Source: Bacteroidales bacterium
GTDB taxonomy: Bacteria; Bacteroidota; Bacteroidia; Bacteroidales; Tenuifilaceae
Assembly: GCA_028708425.1 (NCBI GenBank)
Contig: JAQVYY010000022.1
Coordinates: 1-51,504, forward strand
Length of the DNA stretch: 51,504 nt
Direction: 5' to 3'
The notes below the pieces were generated by a model, which made no database searches, was not told the DNA's origin, and saw nothing but the letters and a program-made list of their open reading frames with translations. Of the stretch, positions 35,541 through 48,532 are shown piece after piece. Made by a program: the position numbers and the translations under genes. The stretch's first letter is position 1, and each line of letters begins with the position of its first letter.

Positions 35541-35981
35541 ATGACACTACTAAGCATTGCACGCCCAAGGTCGGCGTATGAGTCTGAAAGACGTAACGAG
35601 TACAACGAATTTCTAAATCGTTATTCTAGCGAGGGGAGCAAATACGCTCGCAACTGCCAAAAATTTCCAGCGGTTAATATTATCGAGCAAGCCAAAACCT
35701 ATTTAGTACAGATGGCTGTACCGGGTTATAGTAAGGCAGATTTTTCGGTAAATATCGAGAAAGATCTGCTCGTGGTATCGACTAATATTGATGTTGAGAA
35801 AGAGGAGAACTACATTGTAAACGAATTTTCAAAATGTTCATTCGAGCGTTCTTTCTCTTTAGGCAAATCAATTGATACCTCTAAAGTTGATGCAAGCTAT
35901 AGGGATGGTATACTAACCATAACCCTATCGAAGCGAGAAGAGGCGATTGAAAAGCCGCCACGAACAATTAGCGTTAGCTAA
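35541..35981 (+). CDS. Small heat-shock protein, Hsp20/alpha-crystallin family
   Basis: The 146-residue protein has the alpha-crystallin domain from about residue 45 to the end (PAVNIIEQAKTYLVQMAVPGYSKADFSVNIEKDLLVVST) and the conserved A-x-x-x-G-I-L motif as ASYRDGILTITLSK. The C-terminus has ISVS rather than a strict I-x-I motif. It is an ATP-independent holdase for unfolded proteins in the cytoplasm. A -7 element lies close upstream. Its TAA stop directly abuts repeat copy G, and a hairpin at 36152-36181 lies beyond that. Confidence 0.93.
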   Translation: MTLLSIARPRSAYESERRNEYNEFLNRYSSEGSKYARNCQKFPAVNIIEQAKTYLVQMAVPGYSKADFSVNIEKDLLVVSTNIDVEKEENYIVNEFSKCSFERSFSLGKSIDTSKVDASYRDGILTITLSKREEAIEKPPRTISVS

Positions 35982-36130
35982 TTAGCCCCAATTATTCATT
36001 CGAATAATTGCTGTCTCCGACAGCGACTAAGTTTCGCAACCAATCTAGTTACCCAAAATTGGGTTCAACTAAGTCGGGGTAACCCCCATTTGCATTCATC
36101 TTTAACAAATTTGATGAATAATGCGGGTTA
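35982..36130 (+). repeat. 150-bp hairpin repeat, copy G
   Basis: A full-length forward copy beginning TTAGCCCC directly after the hsp20 stop and ending GCGGGTTA. It has the GCTGT-ctccg-ACAGC hairpin variant. The right-end stem carries a mismatch (AACCCCCATT against AATGCGGGTT). Confidence 0.92.
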
Positions 36131-36151
36131 GATATTGTAATTTTTGTTTAT

Positions 36152-36181
36152 GGCCCAGAGAGCAATTAGTCTTTCTGGGCC
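36152..36181 (+). terminator. Candidate terminator after hsp20
   Basis: GGCCCAGA ... TCTGGGCC forms a strong 8-bp GC-rich stem extended by AG/CT, followed by TGTTTATATT. The T-run is interrupted, so efficiency is uncertain. Confidence 0.5.
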
Positions 36182-36328
36182 TGTTTATATTATTTGCAGA
36201 ATTTGCTAAACGCTTAAAATACCGAATATTCCTCAAAATAATTTGAGTATTAGCACATATTGCGTATTTTCGTAAGTTGTAATTTAATGTATTTTAATTT
36301 GATTTAACGATAGCTAATACGCTTATTC

Positions 36329-40085
<3,757 letters not shown>

Positions 40086-40204
40086 CGAATACTTCCCGAA
40101 AGCTAGTTTATGCTAAATAATGTTATTATTTAATACTATTTATGAATAATGGCTTATTTTCGCAACGTCAAAAATCTAAAAACTACACAAAAAGTAAATG
40201 TATA

Positions 40205-42067
40205 ATGGATAGAAATTCAGTAATTGGTTTAGTTGTAATATTCTTAATTTTAATAGGATTTAGCTACTTAAACCGTCCATCTCAGGAGCAAATTGAAGCG
40301 GCTCAACGTCGAAAGGATTCAATAGCATTGGTACAGGCTAAGCAAAGAGCCCTGTTAGAGCAGGAGGCTGCCTTTGCCGAAAAGGAGCCCGCTCCGACTA
40401 CCAATGTTGAGGAGGCATCGCTTGCAAGGACAGATTTTGTAGATGCGCTGAAAGGCGAGGAGCAGTTTATTATACTTGAGAACGAGCTGATTAAGCTAAA
40501 GGTATCAACTAGAGGTGGCGCTGTTTATTCGGCTGAGGTTAAGAATTTTAAAACCTACGAGCAGGAGCCGCTTGAAATGCTTGCCGACCCCCAGAATGTT
40601 TTCGGTTTACAATTTTGGGCCAACAACCAAAGCGTTGAAACACGCAACCTGTTTTTTACCCCCAATACTTCCGAAACAGAAATTATAACCCAAGAGGGTT
40701 CCTCATCAAAAAGCCTTACCATGCGCTTGGCGGCTGGCGAATCGTCTTTTATCGATTACATCTACACAATCCACCCCAACTCGTATTTAATAGATTTCGA
40801 TATCCAGCTTGTTAATATGGATAGGGTATTCCCAAATAATACTACATCTATCGATTTGATTTGGGATGTATTTACCAAGCAGTTCGAGAAAAATGCTAAG
40901 AAAGAATCAGAGTACAGCTCTCTTGTTTATAGTTTACCGAATGGCGATTTTGAGGAGCTGAGTCCGCGTAACGAGGAGAACTCTAAAAGCGAATCAACTA
41001 AAATTAGGTGGGTAGGTTATAAGCAGCAATTCTTTTCCTCGTTTTTAGTATCCGAAGAAAATTTTCTGAACGCCAACTTTTACACCTCAACTATTTTGGA
41101 TGGAGAGCATATTAAAAAATATGCCTCTCGTTTAGCTATTCCTATTGATAATGCTGCGAGCGAAAAGCACAGCATGAAAATGTACTACGGGCCTAACCAC
41201 TTTCACACGCTTAAATCGTATGACTACGGATTCGAAGAGGTGATTCCGCTTGGTGGTTGGCTAATTAAATGGATTAACCGTTACGTTATTATCTTCCTAT
41301 TTAATTTACTTAATAGTAAAATTGCCAGCTACGGTTTAATCATCTTTTTAATGACCATAATCATTAAGGTTGTTCTATTGCCGCTTACCTACAAATCGTA
41401 CTTAAGTCAGGCGAAAATGCGGGTGCTAAAACCTCAAATTGATGAGATAAATAAGAAGTACCCCAAGAAAGATGATGCCATGAAGAAGCAGCAGGCTACT
41501 ATGGCCCTTTACAAAAAGGTTGGGGTAAGCCCAATGGGAGGGTGCTTGCCCATGCTTATTCAGTTTCCCATTCTTATCGCCATGTTTAGGTTCTTCCCCG
41601 CATCGTTTGAACTTAGGCAAAAGAGTTTCCTGTGGGCCGAGGACTTATCAACCTACGATTCTATTATAGATCTTCCGTTTAACATTCCGTTGTATGGCGA
41701 TCATGTCAGTTTGTTTACGCTACTCATGGCAGCGGCACTGTTCGTAACATCAAGAATGAACTCGGCACAAATGGGCGATACCAATGCCCAAATGCCCGGC
41801 ATGAAGTTCATGACGCTATACATGATGCCTGTAATGATGCTCTTGGTTTTTAATAATCACTCGGCAGCTCTTAGCTACTACTACTTACTTTCCAATGTAA
41901 TAACACTAGGTCAAACCCTTTTAATTAGGAGCATGGTAGATGATGAGAGTATTCTGAAAAAGCTAAACGAGAATGCGAAAAAGCCCCAAGCCAAAAAGAA
42001 ATCGAAGTTTCAGGCTAGGCTCGAGGAGATGGCAAAACAGCAACAGCAGACGCAAAAAAAGAAGTAA
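40205..42067 (+). CDS. yidC: Membrane protein insertase YidC
   Basis: The preferred ATG at 40205 gives 620 residues starting MDRNSVIGLVVIFLILIGFS, the first transmembrane helix; an ATG 21 codons earlier adds a basic tail. A large periplasmic domain (residues about 60-360) has the YidC P1 beta-supersandwich fold, then five C-terminal transmembrane helices with SPMGGCLPMLIQFPILIAMF and the hairpin carrying the conserved Arg region. The C-terminal KKKSKFQARLEEMAKQQQQ is basic, as in forms that touch ribosomes. It inserts and folds inner-membrane proteins with or without SecYEG. A strong terminator follows. Confidence 0.95.
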   Translation: MDRNSVIGLVVIFLILIGFSYLNRPSQEQIEAAQRRKDSIALVQAKQRALLEQEAAFAEKEPAPTTNVEEASLARTDFVDALKGEEQFIILENELIKLKVSTRGGAVYSAEVKNFKTYEQEPLEMLADPQNVFGLQFWANNQSVETRNLFFTPNTSETEIITQEGSSSKSLTMRLAAGESSFIDYIYTIHPNSYLIDFDIQLVNMDRVFPNNTTSIDLIWDVFTKQFEKNAKKESEYSSLVYSLPNGDFEELSPRNEENSKSESTKIRWVGYKQQFFSSFLVSEENFLNANFYTSTILDGEHIKKYASRLAIPIDNAASEKHSMKMYYGPNHFHTLKSYDYGFEEVIPLGGWLIKWINRYVIIFLFNLLNSKIASYGLIIFLMTIIIKVVLLPLTYKSYLSQAKMRVLKPQIDEINKKYPKKDDAMKKQQATMALYKKVGVSPMGGCLPMLIQFPILIAMFRFFPASFELRQKSFLWAEDLSTYDSIIDLPFNIPLYGDHVSLFTLLMAAALFVTSRMNSAQMGDTNAQMPGMKFMTLYMMPVMMLLVFNNHSAALSYYYLLSNVITLGQTLLIRSMVDDESILKKLNENAKKPQAKKKSKFQARLEEMAKQQQQTQKKK

Positions 42068-42084
42068 ACAAATAACATAAATAG

Positions 42085-42114
42085 AAAAGGGTCTCGATTT
42101 CGAGACCCTTTTTT
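42085..42114 (+). terminator. Rho-independent terminator after yidC
   Basis: AAAAGGGTCTCG / CGAGACCCTTTT form a 12-bp stem with an ATTT loop, ending in six T. It closes the yidC transcript 17 bp after its stop. Confidence 0.9.
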
Positions 42115-42126
42115 GTTGACTATACC

Positions 42127-42278
42127 CTAACCCCAGTTATCCATTCGAATAATTTGGGGATCTCCGACAGCTACTAAGCCTCACAACCAATTATATTGCC
42201 CAAAATAGGGTTCAGCTAGGTCAGGGTAACCCGCACCTGCGTTCATCTTTTACATATTTGATGAAGAATGCGGGCTAA
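42127..42278 (+). repeat. 150-bp hairpin repeat, copy H
   Basis: A full-length but more diverged forward copy (CTAACCCCAGTTATCC ... GCGGGCTAA) between the yidC terminator and msrA. The left-end hairpin has lost two pairs; the right-end stem is still recognisable. Confidence 0.88.
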
Positions 42279-42361
42279 TATATAGTAATGGTGTTGTTTC
42301 GTTAATGGGCAAGTTGCCAAAACAATTATGCTTGTAGTTATGTTTATACTCTAAATAAGCA

Positions 42362-43069
42362 ATGAATATGAAAGCGCAAAAATTAATAAGAATTCAAAAA
42401 AAAGTGTTGCTAAGCGTTATCTTATTACGCTCTAAATGGTTTCCGAAAATGTTATTTTCTGTTTTAGTTCTTTTGTCTTTTTCGGTTTCATCGGTTGCTT
42501 TAAATAGTAAAACAGATGTTATTATGAGTGAATTAAAAATTGAAACAGCTACACTCGGAGCAGGATGCTTTTGGTGTGTGGAGGCAATTTTTCAAAGAGT
42601 TAATGGTGTTGAAACTGTTGTTTCGGGATATTCTGGCGGAAAAATATCAAATCCAACCTATAAAGAGGTTTCCTCAGGGTTAACGGAACATGCCGAGGTT
42701 GTACAGGTAAAGTTTAACCCCGATGTGATTAGCTACGCACAAATACTCGAGATTTTTTTCAAAACGCATAATCCTACCATGCTTAATAGGCAGGGGGCCG
42801 ATATAGGAAGTCAGTACCGCTCGGTTATATTTTACCACTCCGATGAACAGAAACGTATGGCCACGGATATAATGGCTATGCTTAGTAAGGAGGGCATATG
42901 GCGTGACCCCATAGTTACTGAATTAACGGAATTTTCAGCTTTTTATGAGGCCGAGAAACATCATCAGGATTACTTTGTAAACAATAAACGGCAGCCCTAC
43001 TGCCAAATGGTTATTGTTCCTAAGCTCGATAAGTTGGAAAGGGTGTTTAGTAAACACCTGAAAGATTAA
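42362..43069 (+). CDS. msrA: Peptide methionine-(S)-S-oxide reductase MsrA with a signal-like N-terminus
   Basis: The enzyme domain starts near residue 57 with TATLGAGCFWCVEAIF, where Cys is the catalytic residue, and continues with VVSGYSGGKISNPTY, PTMLNRQGADIGSQYRSVIF and AEKHHQDYF, all classic. It reduces methionine-S-sulfoxide in proteins. The first 50 residues include two hydrophobic runs (VLLSVILLR, MLFSVLVLLSFSVSS) and suggest export or membrane tethering, although an internal ATG (residue 54, MSELKIE) would give a cytosolic MsrA. No MsrB domain is fused at the C-terminus. Confidence 0.9.
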   Translation: MNMKAQKLIRIQKKVLLSVILLRSKWFPKMLFSVLVLLSFSVSSVALNSKTDVIMSELKIETATLGAGCFWCVEAIFQRVNGVETVVSGYSGGKISNPTYKEVSSGLTEHAEVVQVKFNPDVISYAQILEIFFKTHNPTMLNRQGADIGSQYRSVIFYHSDEQKRMATDIMAMLSKEGIWRDPIVTELTEFSAFYEAEKHHQDYFVNNKRQPYCQMVIVPKLDKLERVFSKHLKD

Positions 43070-43147
43070 TTGCATAGGTTTAAATCATTTTTTTTATCGC
43101 TTGTGGGCATAGCATTTTGTTTTACCTTTGTTGCCCTAATAAAAACT

Positions 43148-44050
43148 ATGGTGAAAATGCAATTTACAAGGGGTTTACTATATGCAGCACTAATTACCTT
43201 AAGCGTTGCGTCGTGTACAGTATCAAAACAGGTTAACAGGTTAAGCAGTGAGGCTACCGCAGCCTATAATAGTAGTGACTACGGATTGGCCTATACGCTT
43301 TATGATAGTATTATATCGCTAAATCCTGCAGGTAAAAAAAATCTCAATGCCCTTGTATATACACGTGGAGGTGTTGCTGCTTGGGAAATAGGAGAGAATG
43401 AGAAATCCATCGAGTTTTTAGAACAGGCAACGCGAATGAACGGTATCGATGCTAAGGGGTTGTTTGTGCTTGCCAAAGCCTACAAGGCTAAGGATAATCT
43501 GTCGCGCGAAATTATTAACCTGGAAACATACCTTGACTTGTATAACGATGGGAACGAGGTGGATGAGGTGCGTGCTCAGCTCTTTTTAGCCTTTGTTCGA
43601 AGCGAGAATTGGGATTCGTCATACCCAATGTGGGAGAGTGTAAATGGGGCGCAAACCAAAGACGCTGAGCTGCTAACCGGATATGTTTTAACGCTTAATA
43701 ACCTGGATAAAAACGATGAGGTTTTGCCAATTGCAGAGAGGTTGTTGAGAGTAAAGCCCCAAAGTATTGTTGGTAAGGAGGCGGTTGCCATTCAGCTATA
43801 CAAAGATACCGAAGAACGATATCAGCGTGAGATGAAAGCTTACCAAAAGAATAGAACATCATCGCAGTATAAAAGGCTTTTAAAGCAGCTCGATACAATT
43901 AATGCTGATTTTAAAACCGCCCGTGATTACTTAGAGGAGCTATATAAGCTGAATCCTGAGTCGCGTTACGCAACATACCTTGGGAATATTTATACCCGTT
44001 TCGATAATAAATCTAAAGCTCGTTACTACTACAACAAAGCCAAGCAGTAG
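43148..44050 (+). CDS. TPR-repeat lipoprotein
   Basis: With the ATG at 43148 (or 43157) the protein is about 300 residues and opens MQFTRGLLYAALITLSVASC, a lipoprotein signal with Cys as the lipidated residue. The mature part is made of TPR-like helical hairpins (AYTLYDSIISLNP, AWEIGENEKSIEFLEQATRM, KARYYYNKAKQ). An upstream TTG at 43070, directly after the msrA stop, would add a second hydrophobic segment and is less likely. It is probably co-transcribed with msrA and sits on the inner leaflet of the outer membrane. Function unknown. Confidence 0.75.
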   Translation: MVKMQFTRGLLYAALITLSVASCTVSKQVNRLSSEATAAYNSSDYGLAYTLYDSIISLNPAGKKNLNALVYTRGGVAAWEIGENEKSIEFLEQATRMNGIDAKGLFVLAKAYKAKDNLSREIINLETYLDLYNDGNEVDEVRAQLFLAFVRSENWDSSYPMWESVNGAQTKDAELLTGYVLTLNNLDKNDEVLPIAERLLRVKPQSIVGKEAVAIQLYKDTEERYQREMKAYQKNRTSSQYKRLLKQLDTINADFKTARDYLEELYKLNPESRYATYLGNIYTRFDNKSKARYYYNKAKQ

Positions 44051-44082
44051 TGCCTTGGTGTATGCTGTTGGTTGGGTTACTC

Positions 44083-44135
44083 TGGCTTAGTCGCTGTTGG
44101 AGGCCCCAATTATTTGGATGAATAATTGGGGGTAA
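44083..44135 (-). repeat. Truncated copy of the 150-bp hairpin repeat (copy I)
   Basis: The left-end part in reverse orientation: GGCTTAGTCGCTGTTGGAGG then CCCCAATTATT-tggatg-AATAATTGGGG, an 11-bp-stem hairpin. The rest of the element is absent. It lies 32 bp after the TPR gene. Confidence 0.75.
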
Positions 44136-44153
44136 GCCTCAAAAAAGGGGCAT

Positions 44154-44183
44154 AAAAAAACCGGAGTAACTTCCGGCTTTTTT
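44154..44183. terminator. Bidirectional terminator between convergent genes
   Basis: AAAAAAACCGGA-gtaac-TTCCGGCTTTTTT has an A-run on one side and a T-run on the other, so it can end both the msrA/TPR transcript on the plus strand and the small minus-strand gene that ends at 44190. Confidence 0.85.
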
Positions 44184-44189
44184 CGCTTT

Positions 44190-44405
44190 CTACGAGGCTC
44201 TTTCGTGTATCCTTTTCAGTGTTTCATTCGTTACCTCTGGTGCTTTTTTGTCGATTTCGACAAGTAGGTTTTGGAATATTTCCAACGGTTTGTAAATGCT
44301 GTGTAAATCTATAATCTCATCTACCTTACAATTGTTAAAGCATTGAAAATTCCAAATAATCGGAGTAAATAATTTATTCATAGGCAAATAGCTGTTGGTT
44401 TGCAT
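44190..44405 (-). CDS. Small hypothetical protein
   Basis: This 71-residue frame (or 63 from the second ATG, MNKLFTPIIWN) ends just before a bidirectional terminator and lies between two terminators, which suggests a transcribed unit. The sequence has mixed composition with two Cys near residue 22 and an amphipathic end (LLVEIDKKAPEVTNETLKRI). No family is recognised and no signal peptide is seen. Confidence 0.45.
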   Translation of the reverse strand: MQTNSYLPMNKLFTPIIWNFQCFNNCKVDEIIDLHSIYKPLEIFQNLLVEIDKKAPEVTNETLKRIHERAS

Positions 44406-44515
44406 TATACTATTTATTAACAGTAGTAAAACGCTTGTTGCCTTTTTTTATTGTGGCTAATAATTATTTATGTCCTATTCGTTGTGGTTTACCTTTTTTC
44501 TGAACAGAAAGCATC

Positions 44516-44548
44516 AAAAAAAATCCCCGATTTTGATGTCGGGGACTG
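44516..44548 (-). terminator. Terminator of the ECF sigma factor gene
   Basis: On the minus strand GTCCCCGACATCAAAATCGGGG followed by A and eight T. The stem CCCCGA/TCGGGG with a CATCAAAA-type loop is compact; it ends the sigma gene a few bases after its stop. Confidence 0.85.
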
Positions 44549-44552
44549 AGCT

Positions 44553-45134
44553 TTACTTTGTTAGGGAGAGGTTCTGTTCCTCCATTATTTTTCGCATGTT
44601 AATCAGCGCGTAGCGCATGCGTCCTAGGGCTGTATTTATGCTCACTCCGGTTTGCTCGGCAATTTCTTTAAAACTTAAATTGGCGTAGTGCCTGAGCACA
44701 ACAACCTCTTTCTGTTCATCGGGAAGGTAGTCGATTAGCTTCCGAACATCTGAAAGTATCTGGTCGTAAACAATATGCTCCTCAACGGTTTTATCGGAGA
44801 AACGTGGCGAGTTAAAAACATCAACAGGCGTACTTTCGTTTGATATGGTGTTGAGCTGTTTTTGGCGCCTAAAATGGTCGATGGTTAGGTTGTGGGCAAT
44901 TCGGATAACCCATGAAATAAAGCGACCATTCTCAGTATATTTTCCCTTTCGCAACGACTGTATAACCTTAACAAAGGTATCCTGAAAAATGTCTTCGGCT
45001 ACTGCCTCGTTTTTAGTAAGCAGTATAATATAGCCAAAAACTCGTTTTCTATGTCTGCGGATAAGTGTGTCAATTGCCTCATTACTACCCGACATGAACC
45101 CCTTCACAAGCTCATTATCGGTAAGATCTTTCAT
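44553..45134 (-). CDS. ECF-type RNA polymerase sigma factor
   Basis: The 193-residue protein has sigma-70 region 2 (EAIDTLIRRHRKRVFGYIILL, DIFQDTFVKVIQSL, GRFISWVIRIAHNLTIDHFRR) and region 4 (LPDEQKEVVVLRHYANLSFKEIAEQTGVSINTALGRMRYAL), with a 40-residue linker. No regulatory extension or anti-sigma gene is adjacent. A strong Shine-Dalgarno site (AAGGAGGTGG) ends 8 bases before the ATG at 45134, which decides this start over the GTG at 45146 that overlaps the same site. Such a strong site is unusual for Bacteroidota. Confidence 0.92.
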   Translation of the reverse strand: MKDLTDNELVKGFMSGSNEAIDTLIRRHRKRVFGYIILLTKNEAVAEDIFQDTFVKVIQSLRKGKYTENGRFISWVIRIAHNLTIDHFRRQKQLNTISNESTPVDVFNSPRFSDKTVEEHIVYDQILSDVRKLIDYLPDEQKEVVVLRHYANLSFKEIAEQTGVSINTALGRMRYALINMRKIMEEQNLSLTK

Positions 45135-45347
45135 TTTCAAATCCACCTCCTTGTTTATTGATTAGTTTGGTAGATATGTTTCTATAGGCAATTAATTTTG
45201 GTTAGTATTTTTTATTGTCTCATTTACCGTGCCAAATAAGCTAAAATAAACTACTCTGCCAAATATTATTTCAAATAAACTATTTTTTAAGATACTCTAA
45301 TACTTGTGTTGTATAATATTTTCAGTTTGAATACCGAAGGGTTCCTT

Positions 45348-45382
45348 TTTGCGTGTTAAACGTAAATCTTTGCCTACCTTTG
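45348..45382 (+). promoter_or_regulatory. Promoter of uvrA
   Basis: TTTG at 45348-45351 and TACCTTTG at 45375-45382, 23 bp apart, match the Bacteroidota consensus. The expected start site near 45388 leaves a leader of about 14 nt before the ATG at 45402. Confidence 0.55.
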
Positions 45383-45401
45383 TGGGTTAATTTTTATAGC
45401 A

Positions 45402-48194
45402 ATGCACAATCAGAATGTAATTTCAATAAAAGGGGCCAGGGTTCACAATCTTAAAAATATTAGCGTTGATCTGCCTCGTAATCAGCTAATCGTAATTTCG
45501 GGACTTTCGGGTTCGGGAAAATCGTCGTTGGCGTTTAATACGTTGTATGCCGAGGGGCAGCGGAGGTACGTTGAGAGCTTATCGGCATACGCCAGGCAAT
45601 TCTTAGGGCGAATTACCAAACCCGAAGTCGATTTAATCTCGGGCATTCCGCCAGCCATAGCCATTGAGCAAAAGGTAAATACCCATAACCCACGTTCAAC
45701 CGTAGGTACTTCTACCGAAATATACAACTACCTAAAGTTGCTGTACGCCAGGGTTGGGCGCACCTATTCGCCCGTTTCGGGTGTTGAGGTTACAAGGCAC
45801 AACGTATCCGATGTGGTTAATTTTATCGCATCGTTTGCCGAGGGCACTAAGCAGATGCTGCTGGCACCCATTACCATAAAAAGCAACGAATCGGTTGAAC
45901 AGCGCCTCTCGCAGCTTGCTAGCGATGGGTTTACCCGAATTGAGGTGGGTGATAAGGTTTTGCGAATTGATAGCAACGAAATTCGTCAGCTGGTGTCGTT
46001 GTCCAAGGCAAAAATCAACCTAATTGTTGATAGGTACGCCGTTAGGCACGATGACGATTTTTTAAGCCGCTGTGCCGATTCGGTTCAAGCCTGTTTTCTT
46101 GAGAGCGACGGCGCTTGCATAGTGGCATCGTTTGGGAATGATAAACGTACCGAAACATCATTTTCTAATAAATTTGAAGCCGATGGGATTACTTTTGAGG
46201 AGCCCAGTGAGCATCTATTTAGTTTTAATAACCCGTTGGGTGCTTGCCCCCGTTGCGAGGGGTACGGTAAGATAGTTGGCATTGACGAGAATTTAGTAAT
46301 TCCCAATAAGGGTTTGTCTGTATATCAGGATGCTGTTGCGTGTTGGAAGGGGCAAATCATGAGCGAACATAAGCGGCAATTTATATCGGTTGCCGAGAGG
46401 TACAACTTCCCAATTCATAAGCCTTATTACCAGCTAACGCACGAGCAAAAGGATATTTTATGGCGAGGTCGTGAGGGCTTTATTGGTCTCGATGAGTTTT
46501 TTGAGCATCTAGAGCAGAAGAAATATAAAATTCAGTACCGGGTGATGCTGTCGAGGTATAAAGGCAAAACCATTTGCCCCGAGTGCAATGGGAAACGGTT
46601 ACGTAAAGAGGCAACATACATTAAAATTGAAGGTATTACCATTCCCGAACTTGTTGACTACCCGATTAGTAAGCTGAATGGTTTTTTTGATAACCTAAAC
46701 CTCAGCGAGTACGAGCAGAGCGTATCGAAACGGATACTTACCGAGATACGTAACCGAATTTTGTATCTTACTAATGTGGGGCTTGGCTACCTAACGCTAA
46801 ATCGATTATCGTCAACGCTTTCGGGTGGAGAGTCGCAGCGTATTAACTTGGCAACCTCATTGGGTTCCAATCTGGTGGGCTCGCTTTATATCCTCGATGA
46901 ACCCAGCATTGGGCTGCATCCGCATGATACTCATATGCTTATTGGTGTGCTGAACGAATTGCGAAACCTGGGAAATACGGTGGTGGTGGTTGAGCACGAT
47001 GAGGAGATTATTAGAGCAGCAGATTATATTATTGATATTGGCCCATTGGCGGGTAGGCTTGGTGGCGAAGTAGTTTTTAGTGGAACGCCTAAGGAACTTG
47101 AAAAGAATGGCGAAAGCCTAACCGCGCAGTACCTTAACGGTGTTCAGAATATTGAGCCCAATAAAATCCCACGCCGAAGCGCCAATTATATTGAAATTTT
47201 GGGGGCTCGCGAAAATAATTTGAAGAGCATAAATGTTAGGTTTCCCTTAAATAGCATGGTGGTTGTAACGGGCGTTAGCGGTTCAGGAAAATCATCGTTA
47301 GTAAAGGGTATTCTGTACCCATGGCTAAGCAAATCGCTAGCTGGAGTGGGCGAAAAACCTGGTGAGTGCGATGACGTAACCGGCGACATTCATCTTATAA
47401 AAGGGGTCGAGATGGTTGACCAAAACCCCATAGGCCGTTCGTCGAGGTCGAATCCGGTTACCTACATAAAGGCCTACGATGAGATACGGAAGCTGTTTTC
47501 GATGCAGCCTTACGCTGTTCGTAGCGGCTATAAACCCTCATTCTTCTCGTTTAATGTTGAGGGCGGTAGGTGCGAGGAGTGCCAAGGAGAGGGCGTTATT
47601 AAGGTCGAAATGCAGTTTATGGCCGATGTTACGCTAACCTGCGAGGCGTGCGATGGCAAGCGTTTTAAGGAGGATGTGCTTGAGGTACGCTATAGGGATA
47701 AGAGTATTTACGATGTGCTCGATATGACCGTAAACGAGGCCATTGAGTTTTTTAGTGATGATAAGGACAGGACTGCTCAGAAAATTGTAAACAGGCTTAA
47801 GCCGTTGCAGGATGTTGGGCTTGGCTACATTAAGCTGGGACAATCGTCGAGCACGCTGAGCGGTGGCGAGAGCCAACGGGTAAAGCTTGCTTTCTACCTA
47901 CAAAAAGAGCAGGCAACCGAGCACCAGGTATTTGTTTTTGATGAGCCTACCACGGGGCTGCATTTTCACGATATTAAGAAGCTGTTGGAGTCGTTTAACC
48001 AGCTTATTACGAAAGGGCATAGCCTTATTGTGGTTGAGCATAACCTGGAGGTTATAAAAAATGCCGATTGGATTATTGACCTTGGCCCCGAAGGTGGCGA
48101 GGGTGGGGGAGAGCTTGTATTTGCCGGAACACCACAGGATATTGTGAAGTGTAACGAGAGCCTAACGGGTAAGTTCTTGGTTGGGAAGATTTAG
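45402..48194 (+). CDS. uvrA: Excinuclease ABC subunit A
   Basis: The 930-residue protein has two ABC ATPase halves: Walker A GLSGSGKSSLAF (N-half) and GVSGSGKSSLVKG (C-half), and two LSGGESQR signatures, each followed by a Walker B (YILDEPSIGLHPHD; VFDEPTTGLHFHD). Zinc-binding Cys pairs are present: CPRCEGYG, CPECNGKRL, and in the C-half CEECQGEG with CEACDGKRF. It recognises DNA damage and loads UvrB in nucleotide excision repair. The length is typical. The gene stands alone behind its own promoter. Confidence 0.97.
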   Translation: MHNQNVISIKGARVHNLKNISVDLPRNQLIVISGLSGSGKSSLAFNTLYAEGQRRYVESLSAYARQFLGRITKPEVDLISGIPPAIAIEQKVNTHNPRSTVGTSTEIYNYLKLLYARVGRTYSPVSGVEVTRHNVSDVVNFIASFAEGTKQMLLAPITIKSNESVEQRLSQLASDGFTRIEVGDKVLRIDSNEIRQLVSLSKAKINLIVDRYAVRHDDDFLSRCADSVQACFLESDGACIVASFGNDKRTETSFSNKFEADGITFEEPSEHLFSFNNPLGACPRCEGYGKIVGIDENLVIPNKGLSVYQDAVACWKGQIMSEHKRQFISVAERYNFPIHKPYYQLTHEQKDILWRGREGFIGLDEFFEHLEQKKYKIQYRVMLSRYKGKTICPECNGKRLRKEATYIKIEGITIPELVDYPISKLNGFFDNLNLSEYEQSVSKRILTEIRNRILYLTNVGLGYLTLNRLSSTLSGGESQRINLATSLGSNLVGSLYILDEPSIGLHPHDTHMLIGVLNELRNLGNTVVVVEHDEEIIRAADYIIDIGPLAGRLGGEVVFSGTPKELEKNGESLTAQYLNGVQNIEPNKIPRRSANYIEILGARENNLKSINVRFPLNSMVVVTGVSGSGKSSLVKGILYPWLSKSLAGVGEKPGECDDVTGDIHLIKGVEMVDQNPIGRSSRSNPVTYIKAYDEIRKLFSMQPYAVRSGYKPSFFSFNVEGGRCEECQGEGVIKVEMQFMADVTLTCEACDGKRFKEDVLEVRYRDKSIYDVLDMTVNEAIEFFSDDKDRTAQKIVNRLKPLQDVGLGYIKLGQSSSTLSGGESQRVKLAFYLQKEQATEHQVFVFDEPTTGLHFHDIKKLLESFNQLITKGHSLIVVEHNLEVIKNADWIIDLGPEGGEGGGELVFAGTPQDIVKCNESLTGKFLVGKI

Positions 48195-48532
48195 GAGGGG
48201 ATGAATTCTGATTTTATGTAAAGCTTATCTCTCTTCTGCCTACTTACAAATTCTGTTGAACTCATGCATCCTGATAATCCCATTCATTGTAGGGTTAAAA
48301 GTTGCGATCTGGTATTCCTAGGGGGAAACTACATCTTTTGCTAACGTTTTTTCAATTTCTGAAGAAAACTTATAACTAGTCTTAAGAACAATGTTTTCTA
48401 CGACTGTTTTCGCTGCTGTACAAAAAAAGTAATAAGACTATGATGTGTTGATTGTAAAACAATCATTTCATAATTCGTGCTAATATACGAGCATGTTTTG
48501 CACCTAATCTTGAATTTAGGATTTCTGTCAAT
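48195..48532. other. Intergenic region with decayed minus-strand coding sequence
   Basis: No intact gene. On the minus strand, about 48430 down to 48240, a frame reads KTVVENIVLKTSYKFSSEIE..., interrupted by one stop, then YQIATFNPTMNGIIRMHEFN and a stop. A second short frame (48543-48468) ends GAKHARILARIMK. These look like remnants of one or two lost genes; the family is not recognised. Confidence 0.35.
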
